DNA of 64,000 nucleotides from Paralichthys olivaceus (lineage: Eukaryota; Chordata; Actinopteri; Pleuronectiformes; Paralichthyidae). Position 1 is the first letter of the stretch. Each line of letters starts with the position of its first letter. The notes beneath the pieces are model-generated. The model was given only the letters and a program-made list of their open reading frames with translations, did no database searches and had not been told where the DNA came from. The stretch spans positions 7,890,501-7,954,500 of the forward strand of contig NC_091111.1 of NCBI RefSeq assembly GCF_024713975.1. The letters run 5' to 3'. Positions 1 to 11,617 of this stretch are shown one piece after another. A program made the translations under genes and the position numbers.

Positions 1-1632
1 TCCAGGAACAGGCCCATGTTGTCCCGAAGGGGGTCGGCGATGCTTCTGTTCCACCTGGTCTCTGTGATTCCCAGCAGCTCTCGCACACAAGCAGAGATGA
101 CCTGCGGGGGCGCACAGCAGAGGTGAGTCCTTTGATAACGTGTATGTTTACAGTATCTAACCTTTATTTAATGACAAAGTCCCACTGAGAGATCTCACTG
201 AGACTGTGGCATCATGGGTAGAAAGGATATGGGGTTACACCACCAAAATTAAACACCTCAAAGGACTTGCAGTTTAAATAAATATCAATCAACAGTCAAA
301 ATTCCAGTTTACACTTACCACGAGAGACAAATTATTATTTTCTTTTGTTCAGTTTGATGTTTCTATATTAAAACAGAGTTGAAAGCATAAAGGTGTTTTT
401 CACAAATTTAGTTCTGACTTCAGGGAGAGATGTAAAAAGCACATATGTGATAGAGCTGATCTGAGGTGTTCACTGGCACTGACGCTCAGTTACTAAATAC
501 AACTGTAATTGGAAGTCACACTTTTCAAAGGAAAAAATGCCCAAGTGTCAAATGGGATGAGTCGACACAGGCTAGATACCATTTTTCTAGTGTTTGCAGA
601 TCACTCAAAGCTCAGTGGAGGGTGATTTTAGAATACAGTACAGTGTGTAAACATTGACTGTAAATAAAGATGGAAGATGTGTCTCCACTTCCTCCTACTG
701 TCCAGAATGAAGCAAAATGATCCTGGATATGAACATGACACACATTTGGAGCCAGAGTCTGCGCAGTCAGGATTAAGAATGGAATCTCAAGGTCAGTCTC
801 AGCTGTCAATCATGATGTCTCAGCATGTTTATGTCATTACATAACTAATTACAACCAAACTAAATCAGAGACATACATTAGCAGGATAGTAGTTATCTAA
901 GATGACAGAAATCATCTTTGAGAAAATTGAAGTGTACTTTGACATGTCCCATCTCCTAACATGGAGGAGGTGGGATTTATGACCTATACTGCAGCCAGCC
1001 ACTAAGCGGGATCTAAATGCTTTTGCTTCACTTTTGGGGCCAGTCCATGGGCGTGACAGAATAATTTCTGCTTTATAGGTTAGTCTACTTGTTGTTTTTT
1101 CACTTTTAATTGGTTAAAACCAGTAACAATGTCTGTGCTACAAGTTGCAATGAGAGCTTGTTATATTTACTCAACGAGTTATGATGAAAAATATGACTAA
1201 ATTAACATAAAGTCACCATCACTTGTTACAGCTCCAGATGGTGACGATGATGATCTTAAGTGTCATCATCAGCTTTGGCTCAGCCTGATGAAGCTCCCTT
1301 GATCAATGTGTGAACCTGCAGCTTTGATATGCAAACAAGGCTCCATAATAACATACTTATTCTTCTTAATACCTGCATGTCTTTAAAATGTGTGATTCCG
1401 AGTCTTGGCAGGTGGATACAGTTTACATAGATGAGCTTCCTGCCAGTGATGAAGTTGTCCGTGAAACATGCCTGAAACAGAAACGAGCAGTAAAGTCAGT
1501 GAGGTGAAATATTGATAATAATAATACAATACATCCTTAATCAAGTGAGCGTTAACCTACTTTGTATTGTGGAAATCCTATAGACTCAATCCACCTGGCA
1601 ACATCATGACAGCTCCACTGTAGGAAGTCCAT
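1..1632 (-). CDS. samd15: SAM-domain protein, samd15-like (5' part, gene continues past the left edge)
   Basis: Three coding exons are visible on the minus strand: 1632-1561 (starts ATG, donor GTAGGT), 1471-1373 and 101-1, where the window ends. They join in frame (24, 33 and 33+ codons). The conceptual protein starts MDFLQWSCHDVARWIESIGF and continues through FITGRKLIYVNC, LPRLGITHF and RELLGI. This is the order of a sterile alpha motif domain: an N-terminal W, the xGRKLL-type centre, the LGI turn and a final helix. The stretch after it (RSIADPLRDNMGLFL) resembles the segment following the SAM domain of human SAMD15, which lies on 14q24 like the neighbouring genes. SAM domains mediate protein-protein contacts; the role of SAMD15 is not well known. 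In human SAMD15 the SAM domain is near the C terminus of a long protein, whereas here it starts at residue 4. Either the fish protein is short or a 5' exon is missed. Family assignment is good, orthology moderate. Confidence 0.75.
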
Positions 1633-2157
1633 GTTGCATGTAAGCGTGTTGCCATAGAAACTGTTACCTGCTACTAGGTGCGAGCAAATATATCCTTAAC
1701 AAACCAAACAGACTTTTGTGAATTCATCAGAAACTGTAATAATTGGACTTAATTGAGAAAACGTCAGATTCTTTCACGCTGAAGTTCATCAGGTAGTTTT
1801 TAAAACTAAAAACTCAAGAATCAGAGAGTCGAGTCCTGGTTTGGAGCAGCAGCCAATCAGCTTCGTGTAATAGAGGGCGGCTGGGGAATTGCGAGACGCG
1901 ATTGGCTTCTGATCCCGCTTCGTCCCGCCCTCCCCCGAGCGAAATCAGCCAACCGCACTTCGCGCAGCTTTCGCGGATAAACAAATCATACGCGCCGCTG
2001 CTAATGGGGCACTTCCGCACTTGTCATGTTTTGTAGATCGAGTGAAAGCTCAGCGTGTAAATCCTGCAGCCGTGTCCTCTGCTAGCTGAAGTTGTCCGTG
2101 TCGCGTGGGTCGGTTGAAGGGCTTCAGAGCAGGGAACCAGAAACATAAACCGAAACA
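1633..2157. promoter_or_regulatory. shared (bidirectional) promoter region of samd15 and aldh6a1
   Basis: The start codons of the divergent genes are 525 bases apart. From about 1850 to 2110 the spacer is rich in G+C and CpG. It holds a CCAAT box (AGCCAATCAG, 1851-1860), an inverted one (ATTGG near 1900), a GC-box-like CCGCCC near 1924 and an ETS-type CACTTCCG at 2010-2017. No TATA box is evident. These features suit a CpG-island promoter firing in both directions. The start sites themselves are not determined. Confidence 0.55.
1648..1661. promoter_or_regulatory. RFX-type X-box next to the samd15 start
   Basis: The 14 bases GTTGCCATAGAAAC fit the X-box layout (GTTGCC half-site, 2-base spacer, imperfect inverted half-site). 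They lie 16 bases upstream of the samd15 ATG. RFX factors bind such sites in promoters of ciliary genes. That the site is functional is inference. Confidence 0.5.
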
Positions 2158-5100
2158 ATGGCAGCCATTCTTCTCCGCTCGCTACTGAGCAAGAAGGTAA
2201 AGCAGACTCATTCCCCCCTTTTGCTGAAAAGTTGAGTTTGTTCCGACGCTTCTGCAACTAGCTAACAAGCTGAAATGCTATAGCTAACATTTCACTGCTT
2301 CACACGCTGTTCTGCAAGTATGTCATGTGTGTGTCCCTGTGTGTGTTGTTGGCGTCACTTTAACAGGACAGATAACTAGTTGCACATTAGACCTTTGACC
2401 CTGAGTTCAGTAAGAAGTGAAGTGGACTAACGCTGTTGTGTTTTATTCCTCGCAGGCCCACATCCAGCTGGGTCGTATGTGTTACTCCTCCTCTTCAGTG
2501 GTAAGAGACTCAGCAGCTTTCATAACCCACCATGGCTGAGTATTATGTCCATATTATGGCTCTGAAAACCCTGTTGTGTCGGATCATCTTCAGGATTACA
2601 GCTCTACTGATGCTGGATCTTTTATTCTAATGGCAATATCAATATCTGATGGTGTAGTAATCGCAGCATTGGTTTAACAGTATGGTGACCTGTTTCAAAA
2701 CTACACCACATGTAGTTATTTCTTAGTCCATGCTTCAGTTCCTTGTTGCTCATATTGATGTATCTGTGACACTAAGGCAGATTATATTGGTGGTGTTTAT
2801 CAGTCGGTCTTGACTTGACATATCTCCATATTTAGATTTTTAATGGCACATGTATGTGCAGCCCACACCACCTCTGAGTGTTCTGATCTCAGTGTGTCTT
2901 TGGTGCATTCTCATCTGTTCAAAAAGGATCATTTAAATTAAGTTCCCACTTCCCATTAGCATTGCAGTCCAATGCACTCACATTGTAACATGTTAGAGGT
3001 GTAAATCAATAAATCTGTATACTGAAGTGTCTCATTTTACACTGTGCGCTCACTGCAATGCACAGTCAATTCCTGGGTCTTGACTCCCAACTACTAACTG
3101 ACAGTCTACAATGCAATTACCTTCCTGGTATAATGTTGTGCAGAGAGGGTCAATATGTCAACATGTTTTATACTGACATGAGGGACACATCTGCCTGACT
3201 GCAATGTCAGAAATCAAACTTCAAATTAAGAAAGCCTCAGCCAAAACCTCATAGACAGAGCCTAGATAATTAACATTTCTCTGGAGCTCATTAATTTGAC
3301 TCTTTAGATTACTTATGGGGGACATTAGCAAGGTTTTCCATTTTCATGCTTATTTGGTCACATGAGAAACTTATTGAACTGGAATTTCCTGGGTCTTGGA
3401 ATCAGATTTAAGGATCTAATGAAGAAACACTTTTTTTTTTAGTGCACTGTATTTGATCACCCAAAGCATATGCTCCATTTACTTAAACCCTCCGTAGAAG
3501 TGTGGTGTGGAACTGGGACGCAGCTAATGTAGCATAGAAAACTTTCTGAATCAGCAAGACTTAGCCCAGAAATGTCTTCTCAGGAAAACTTGAATTGAAA
3601 AATGAACCAGTTACAGAACTTGGTGTACAGAAAGTGCAGAGATCTAAAATGAATGCTGTAGAAAGCCACTGTAGATGTAGTGGTGATTTAGAGGTCATCA
3701 GTTAACTAAATTAATGATGGAACCAAGAAGGGAAGCGGGTTAATCATATGCTTCTGTGATCCTTTTAGCCCACCACCAAGCTGTTCATTGATGGCAAATT
3801 TGTGGAGTCCAACACGTCTGAATGGCTTGACATTCACAACCCTGTGAGTATTCTTAGATGCACGATATCCAACCTGCACAGAAGCTGCAGTAACAAGATC
3901 TCTACTAAAGGCTGGCTGCAAACAACAAGTGCAGTTTTGTATTAAGAATTTAAATACATAAGAGAGGAGAAAATCTTGATTTGTTAATTTTGCTAATTTT
4001 TAAAGAAAGTTAGTCATGTTTTAAATCATCATAGTCCTGCACTGCTGATGCACAGCCATGTCAAGTATAAGCCTCTGGTAAGGAAGTGATGATCAGATGT
4101 CTGTTTTCATCACATTAAAAACCTATAAATGATAGAAAACAAACATTTGGTAATTAATATTAATGAATTAATGTACATGCAGCAATATAAGTAATGACTT
4201 TCCCCCCTGCTCTGAGTCAACTTGTCTGTGTGGACTGTCTCCTGTTCCTCAGGCCACTAATGAGGTGGTGGGACGTGTTCCCAAAGCGACCCAGGAGGAG
4301 ATGCTGGCAGCTGCAGACTCCTGTTCCAGATCCTTCGAGTCTTGGTCGGAGACATCCATCCTCAGCAGGCAGCAGGTCTTCCTGCGCTACCAGCAGCTCA
4401 TCAAGGACAACATTGTAAGAAGCATTTGTCACTCACTCTCGTGCATCTGTCAGAGTAACTGACTGCTTGTTGTGTTTCCATGGCCGTGTTTAGATCGGCC
4501 ATGAGAGATAAACATTTCTGTTTGCAAAGATTCAATAATGTTTCCATCCAGTCTGAGGCTACAGCCATACTACTATGTTTTTTTACATCTGTCCAGGCAA
4601 GGGTTGTCAGTATGAGTTTTTTAACGAGCCATTTCTTTTAACGAAAAATGGCTCGTCTCCTCCACATGTCAACAGCTGTATCATTGTAAAATGCAGAATT
4701 AATGGGTCGTATTTATGTTCACACAATGAAAGGAAAGTGGCCACACACGTGCTGACCACCTGTGATCAGATGTTAATACTAGGTCTGAATGCGGTCCATA
4801 TTATCGGAAATTTGGAGAGCTAGAAAATGTATGCTTTTTTTTTGGAGCGGGGGGGGGGGCTTAAATGTATTTCCTGATGTCTGAAATAGTTTTTCCTTAT
4901 ATTTCCAGAAAGAACTGGCTAAAATCATCACCCTGGAGCAGGGTAAAACTCTGGCTGATGCAGAGGGAGATGTATTCAGAGGACTGCGTAAGTAATGCAT
5001 CAACTCTGTTTCCAAATCTTGGTACCTGGCACTGTGTAAAGGTGACTTCATTAACAAGGGTTAACATAATATTATTCCTGCAGCATTACATTTCTCAGTT

Positions 5101-8100
5101 TTGACAATAAAGTGTGACGAGCTTGTTTATTTTTCTGCCTCCTCAGTAAAGCACTGCAAACTCCCCCTTCAGTTGCATGCTATATAAAGATAATTATGCA
5201 GTTCCCCTCACCCTGATGCACTTGCTTACTTTGGCAGTTGCGCATCAACTAGAATCATCTTTAAAAATTAAAAGAGCCAAATGCACTAGCAAATAAATGA
5301 GGATATATTTTTGTTACAAGACTTTATTTGTACTTGGTACAGCTCCCAGTTTTGGGATTCCCAAATAATTCTGGCATGCTCTCTTTCAACTTATTAGCTG
5401 ACAGACATGCTACATCTGCTGGCGTGCTGCCAGAATTAGATTCCGACAGTACATGTGGCGCAAAGTTTTTTTTTCTCACAGTGGGGGAGAAAAGTAAATT
5501 AACAGGTTTTACTAGGTGAGAGGCCAAAGTACAAACTGTTCTATATTTTGTCTGTATAAAAATGTCTTCTATTGATCTATAACTCTAGTTTTGTTCTGAA
5601 TCTGTTTTTATTTGCACTCTTATCTATCCTCATCCTTTCTTTTTTTATTTCACCCTCAGAGGTGGTCGAGCACGCCTGCAGCATTACATCCCTCATGCTG
5701 GGGGAAACCTTACCCTCCATCACCAAGGACATGGACACTTACACCTACCGCTTGCCCATCGGAGTGTGTGCCGGCATTGCCCCATTTAACTTTCCCGCCA
5801 TGATTCCGATGTGGATGTTCCCTATCGGCATGGTGTGCGGCAACACGTACCTGATGAAGCCCTCTGAACGGGTCCCAGGATGCACCATGCTCCTGGCTAA
5901 AATGCTTCAGGATGCCGGGGCACCAGATGGTACACTCAACATCATCCACGGCCAGCATGCAGGTGAGTGTGCGTGGGTGTGTGTCATCCTGCTCATTCAG
6001 AAACACAGTTTGTGTGCGATAAACAGTGGGGAAAGGTTCACTGATGATTCAAACATAAACCCCCTGGCAATATGCAGATGGGACATTACCATAATATATG
6101 CAACCTATATCTAAGTTAGTAATTTATAAGTGTTTAGGCTGGAGGATTTGACTGTGTGTATCCAAGGCCTCAGTGCTCATTTACAGAGGCAGCACTGATG
6201 ATGCTGAAGAGTTTTAACATCTGTTTGTATTTTTGTGTAGCGGTGAACTTCATCTGTGACCATCCAGCAATCAAAGCCATCAGCTTTGTGGGCTCCAACC
6301 AGGCTGGAGAGTATATCTACGAGCGGGGTTCCAAAAACGGCAAGAGGGTGCAGTCCAACATGGTACAGCACAACTCACAGTTCTCATTTTCACTGAACTA
6401 GTGACCCACATACACATATTCTATACAGATGTATGTGGAGCAACATTTGTTCGATTGCTGTTACCATGACAACAGCTGAGCACTTAGCTGTCAATCATTT
6501 GTAATATATAGGATTAGTGCTGTGCTGCCTCTGTTTGATGTCTTACTGTCTACTGGGGAGAAGCCCAGCTGAGCAGTGTCCTACATTTTGCGGTTTTAGG
6601 GTGCCAAGAACCACGGTGTGGTGATGCCTGATGCCAACAAAGAGAACACCATCAACCAGCTGGTGGGCGCCGCCTTCGGAGCAGCCGGCCAGCGCTGTAT
6701 GGCTCTGTCCACTGCCATCTTTGTTGGGGAGTCTCGTGAATGGCTCCCAGAGCTGGTGGAGCGCTCCAAATCCCTCCGTGTCAATGCAGGTGATTTCAGT
6801 AGTTACCATCTCCATGTGAAGAAAAATATTTTCTTGCATTTTTAGTATTATCTCTTATCCCTTAACACTAAATTGATTTTCCTTTTCTTGAAGGTGATCA
6901 GCCTGGTGCAGATGTCGGCCCCCTGATCTCCCCTGATGCCAAGAACCGGGTGGTGTCTTTGATCCAGAGTGGTGTGGATGAGGGGGCCAGGCTGCTGCTG
7001 GATGGGAGAAATGTCAAGGTCAAAGGATATGAAAATGGAAACTTTGTTGGACCAACCATCCTGGGCAATGTTACGGTGAGCCAAGGACTGGAACTTAGAC
7101 TAAGGGTGCAACATGGCCATTTAATTTTCAGTTCCTAAAAAATCTAATAGAGAATAACAAGAAGTAGTCTTTGCTTTCTAACGAACCTATGTATGTAGGA
7201 TGTGGAAAATAAAAAAATTTACGGAAAATTCCAAATTTTTAGCATGAAAAATGTTTTCCTTTTTAATAACACTTAAATTTAAGCTTATTTTTTGTTAAAG
7301 GTTATGTATAGTTAAATGGTTAGTGCAAACAATCCCTATCAAAAACTGATTCAGTTTAATATGTTTGACAAAGCTGGTTCTTTCAAATTATGTCAAATTT
7401 GAAGTTATTCCAACAACTCTTTGACTTCGCATAATGACTGGTCTTATCGTTGACCACAAGTTCCACCCCAGTTGATTTGTTCCCCTTATGAGGGGCTACA
7501 TTGAAGATCCTTTTTGAAATCCGTAGCTTTACAACTTGATGCGCTCTGAGCAGACACTGGTTGAAGCCTTTGTTCATATTGTTTTCTATTTGCTACATAT
7601 GCTCTCGCCTCATTGGAAACAAAAGAGAAGATGCTGGTACTAAAAAGAAACAGTTGAAACCTGCTTTATAAAACCATCTCTGAAAAACATTAAGCTTTGT
7701 CAGTGACATATTCCTCACCCATCAAGTGTTGATTGTGAGCCCTCGTAATATCTAAAAATAGAAAGTAGCTGAAAGCACATTTCCCCTGCCTTCTCTAGGT
7801 ATTTATATAACATCATAAACTATGTACAATGTGCTGTTAATGAAGCGTCCTGGAGGATTCGCTGTGGATGATAAACTCTGGTGGGATCACTCTGCTGTTG
7901 TTTCCAGCCGGACATGACGTGTTACAGAGAGGAGATCTTTGGACCGGTGCTCGTCGTTCTGGAGGCTGAGAGTCTGGATGAAGCTATCTCTTTAATCAAC
8001 GGTAACCCTTACGGCAACGGGACTGCCATCTTCACGACCAATGGAGCCACAGCACGCAAATACACTCATGAAGTTGACGTTGGACAGGTGAGACTAAATT

Positions 8101-9132
8101 AGAGGCCTCTAGAGCTGGCTCAGAAAAAGGCTTTAGATCCATTACATCCATTTAAACTAGAACTTATTCCTTGGAAGATTGTGGTGGTCACAACTTTGTG
8201 GCTGCCACTTTGAAAAAACATAATGGCTGTCAATTGGTACATTGCGAAACTGAAATTGTGTTAATAAATTGCATGTTACAATCCCAAGTATTCATAAATC
8301 CAACAAAAGCTAATTTGGATTGGTCACAAGCATCTAACATTTATTCACATAATTCCTTACATTGCAAAATACTTGATTAAATAATTCATTTTTAGATTTA
8401 TAAACATCAGAAAATGTCTGATCAATAGTCCAAAACTCACAGATATGAAATGTAGTACTGGTTCTCATTAGTTAACTCATCTACAAGGTTACATTTTCTT
8501 TTTGATCAACCAATGGTTGCAGCCCAAACAAAAATCTCAAAAAAACTCTCCAGATTTAAGTTATAATTGAGTCTTTTCCCAGTGGAGCCGAGTCGAAAAA
8601 CACATCTAATGCAAATAGATGTGGAGTGATCTTTATCCAAATGGAATTATTTATACACATCTCTACATTTGTTTTCTCTGAGGGAATTCAGAGCATCATT
8701 AAGAACATTTGTTAGTATATTAGCTTTTTAACATATTTTTTCTCCATTTTCCAAGCAACTCACAATAATATAGATCCATGTAGTGTTTATCCCCCTGCTG
8801 TACTTCTGTATGATTTCTCCCTAACGTGTATCTGCGTTTCTACAGATCGGCGTGAACGTGCCAATCCCCGTCCCTCTCCCCATGTTCTCCTTCACTGGCT
8901 CCAGAGGTTCATTCAGAGGAGACACCAACTTCTACGGCAAACAGGTAAAAAAAAGAAGAATGAGTCACTTGTTAGATCAATACAATGAAAAACTTGTCTG
9001 ACGCAGCAGTTATCTCTCCATCTCCAGGGCATCCAGTTTTACACTCAGATCAAGACTGTGACATCACAGTGGAAGGCTGAGGACGCGACTGTGACGAGCC
9101 CAGCTGTTACTATGCCAACCATGGGACGCTAA
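2158..9132 (+). CDS. aldh6a1: methylmalonate-semialdehyde dehydrogenase [acylating], mitochondrial
   Basis: Twelve coding exons: 2158-2196, 2456-2500, 3769-3843, 4253-4414, 4909-4987, 5660-5962, 6241-6362, 6600-6789, 6894-7075, 7908-8087, 8846-8944, 9028-9132. All have AG..GT borders and sum to 1581 nt (526 aa; human about 535). The enzyme works in the mitochondrial matrix. It oxidises methylmalonate and malonate semialdehydes with NAD+ and CoA to propionyl- and acetyl-CoA, in valine and pyrimidine catabolism. Visible motifs: an N-terminal [13 protein letters not shown] presequence rich in basic and hydrophobic residues; [28 protein letters not shown] for nucleotide binding; [11 protein letters not shown]; the catalytic cysteine in GQRCMALS (about Cys308); [11 protein letters not shown]; the terminal [12 protein letters not shown] segment. 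It ends in PTMGR, as in mammals. It is head-to-head with samd15. No frameshift or damaged motif was seen. Confidence 0.97.
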
Positions 9133-10883
9133 GCTTAAATGATAACCTTCACTGACTTCTCATATGCCTTAAAGCCAAGGAGGGATTGAAAAAAGGTTAC
9201 TGTCCTTTTTACTGTTGAGAAATGTTCACATTGCGAGATTAGTGGTTGGTGATTGCTTGAACTTCCTGGACACTGTAGTTGCACAAAAACACATTGACAC
9301 AAATCAAACTGCAATTGGAGACGGAGGAGTTGGATTGGATGACTGGAGCTGTGAGTCTCTGTGTGAGGTTTGTTGTATTTTTTTGTACCTGTTTTCTTCT
9401 GTTCATATCCTGTAGTGTCCCGGACGCTTGTGACTAAATCATGGTCTGTCATTTTATGATCCTCTCTGTGCCCTGATGTTACATTTCTGAATATCTGAAG
9501 GAGATATCAGAAGGGTTTGAGAATCTGCTGCTGAGCAGTAACCGCAAATGTCTTCCTCCCGTATCCACTGTGGTTATTTAGCTCGTTTTGTGTATCAGAG
9601 CTTTAGGTAGATATTAATGGAGCAAATGCTTCATCAGAGGACACTCCAATTCTGTTACTCCATTTAAACTGAAATAATAGTCGATACTCATGACTTGAAG
9701 ATTGATGTCCTTTTTTCTGTCCAGGGGTGGAATCAGTGTGTCTTCTTGTCAGATAGAGGTTTAGAGTTTTGTAGTGAACAGTTATAGCAATATTTGTTTT
9801 GTGGTGAATGGTATAAAGTTAAATTGCAGTGTTCTACATGTCATGGTGATCTCCATTAAAACGAGGTTCCTGGGATAAAACAGTCGCACATACAGAAGCA
9901 AGGGGGGGTGGGCGAGGCAAATCGCAGCGTGACTTTGCATGGAGTTCAACTTTGGTGAACTGTGACCCTTGTTATTCACGTGTGTGTCACCGTGCCCTTA
10001 CAGTATGTCCAAGATTTTTCCATCCAAGATACCTCAAATGTTGTCCACTCAACTCCTCTCTTAGGTCATGTAGCTGAATATTTTTTGAGTCTGTAGATGG
10101 CTAAATAAAAAACACTAATTGATTGTAGTGAATTCTCTTGTGTTTAAACTTGTTGCCTGATCTGTTTCAACTTCATATTCCACAAACATCTGATGTAAAT
10201 TATCCAGAGCTCTGTACCAGTCAGTGGGGTCAGTGTGCCTTCAGTCTGTGGACTGAGTGGGACATGTCTTCTACGTCCTCCGTTGCTGCAATGCTTTATA
10301 TCGAGCTGAATTACATAGCTTTTATTTTGAAACGCTTTATTGGTCTGAAGATTGTGTCAGTTGCTTAACAGACCTCTGAAATAGCCGACATGCAATATAT
10401 GAAAAATAACAGCAGTTAAGGAAAAACGCGTACAATGATAAAGAAAAGGCAGTTTCATTGTATGAAAAACTTTGACTTTAAAATCTTCATTGTAGATAAA
10501 CCAGGTAGTATGAACACAAAGTTTTCTAACTTCACTAGGCACCATAGACTTTTTATAAAAACCTCTGCGCACAACTAACAGCACACAAACAATAAAAAGC
10601 GACAGTACTTTGTAGAACTGTTTGAGGAGGATGACAAGGAATAACTCTGAAGTAGCTCTGGAGCTTTGACACAGATCAAGAGATTTCTAATATCTAGATC
10701 TCTATATCTATCTTGCTACTGTTCATTTTACAATCCATGAATCACAATAACACGCAGGTATGCTGGAGCAATAATAAACTTGAGGAAAACTCTATAGTGT
10801 CTGAATTAGACTTGCAGCCTTTAATTGAATTTGCTGAAAGCCTCCAGTGTTGTGACCAGCTGTGAAATGTAAACATGGGAACT
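9133..10883 (+). other. aldh6a1 3' UTR and spacer
   Basis: No exon-like sequence was found here. A canonical AATAAA at 10104-10109 is a good candidate for the aldh6a1 poly(A) signal, giving a 3' UTR of about 1 kb; another AATAAA lies near 10590. Short ORFs here have no protein character. BBOF1, which sits between ALDH6A1 and ENTPD5 in human, was not seen. Confidence 0.45.
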
Positions 10884-11427
10884 AAGCACTGCTGTCAAGT
10901 GAGCAGACCTTCTTCTTTTCCTGATTTCAAGTGCGCCCGTATTACAGAATGTATGGCAAATGCAGGTAGTCCATGATACAGAGCGAGCCAATCTTTTATG
11001 CTGCTGTAAAATCCCTTTATTCCATAATGTCTGACAAAGGTTGTCAAAAGTTGTCCTCAGGACCATCCTGACTGTTCACTCACTCAGTATCAAGCATATT
11101 TACTGTATCATTTTTGAGAAATTCAGTCTCAAAGTTCATTATTTTGAATTGAAAAAGGCATTGTGCTCTTTATTTACTCTACTGTAAAATCCCTTTGATC
11201 CATAATGTCTGACAAAGGTTTGTAAGCTTGATCTCAGGACCATCCTGACTGGATGATACAGTAAATATGCTTGATACTGAGTGAGTGAGCAGTCAGGATG
11301 GTCCTGTAGTAGAGTAATAGGTTTGCTCGCTCCGTATCATGGACTACCTGCATTTGCATACATTGTGTAATACGGGCGCAGTTGAAATCAGGAAAAGACG
11401 AACGTCTGCTCACTTGACCGCAGTAAC
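10884..11427. repeat. complex inverted duplication upstream of entpd5
   Basis: The left arm (10884-11110) recurs in reverse complement as the right arm (11253-11427). Shared blocks include CAAGTGAGCAGAC, TGCGCCCGTATTACA, CAGGTAGTCCATGATAC and the ACTCACTCAGTATCAAGCAT block. The spacer between the arms carries a direct copy (about 11180-11250) of a left-arm segment (about 11001-11072) that the right arm lacks. At the centre, CAGGACCATCCTGACT (11234-11249) pairs with its reverse complement at 11291-11306. Arms are roughly 85-90% alike by eye. No transposase is visible. Confidence 0.75.
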
Positions 11428-11617
11428 TAAACGCTCCTGCTGGCGGCCACACTAACCACTGACAGTGCAAACAGCTGCATGTCGCTCTCTGTGGATCTGC
11501 CATGTTGTCAGCATCTTTCATTGTTGTCACCTCCACCGAGCCCCAAAACAACTTTACACCGTGACGTCACGAGGAGTCAGCTGAGTGCTAGCGGTGTTAG
11601 CTAGCCCGAACATCATG
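11428..11617 (+). promoter_or_regulatory. entpd5: entpd5 promoter and noncoding first exon with a palindromic CRE
   Basis: TGACGTCA, the full palindromic cAMP-response element, lies at 11562-11569 in CpG-rich sequence that continues to about 11830. A strong splice donor follows ATG|GTGAGC at 11617/11618, so a noncoding first exon probably ends at 11617. The next acceptor, TTCTCCAG before 13463, leads straight to the coding start. The transcription start is not defined; it probably lies between the CRE and 11600. Confidence 0.5.

Noticed and set aside
5572-6114. A single 180-aa gene
   Set aside because: Its central part is exon 6 of aldh6a1 (5660-5962); the flanking residues are intron read-through.
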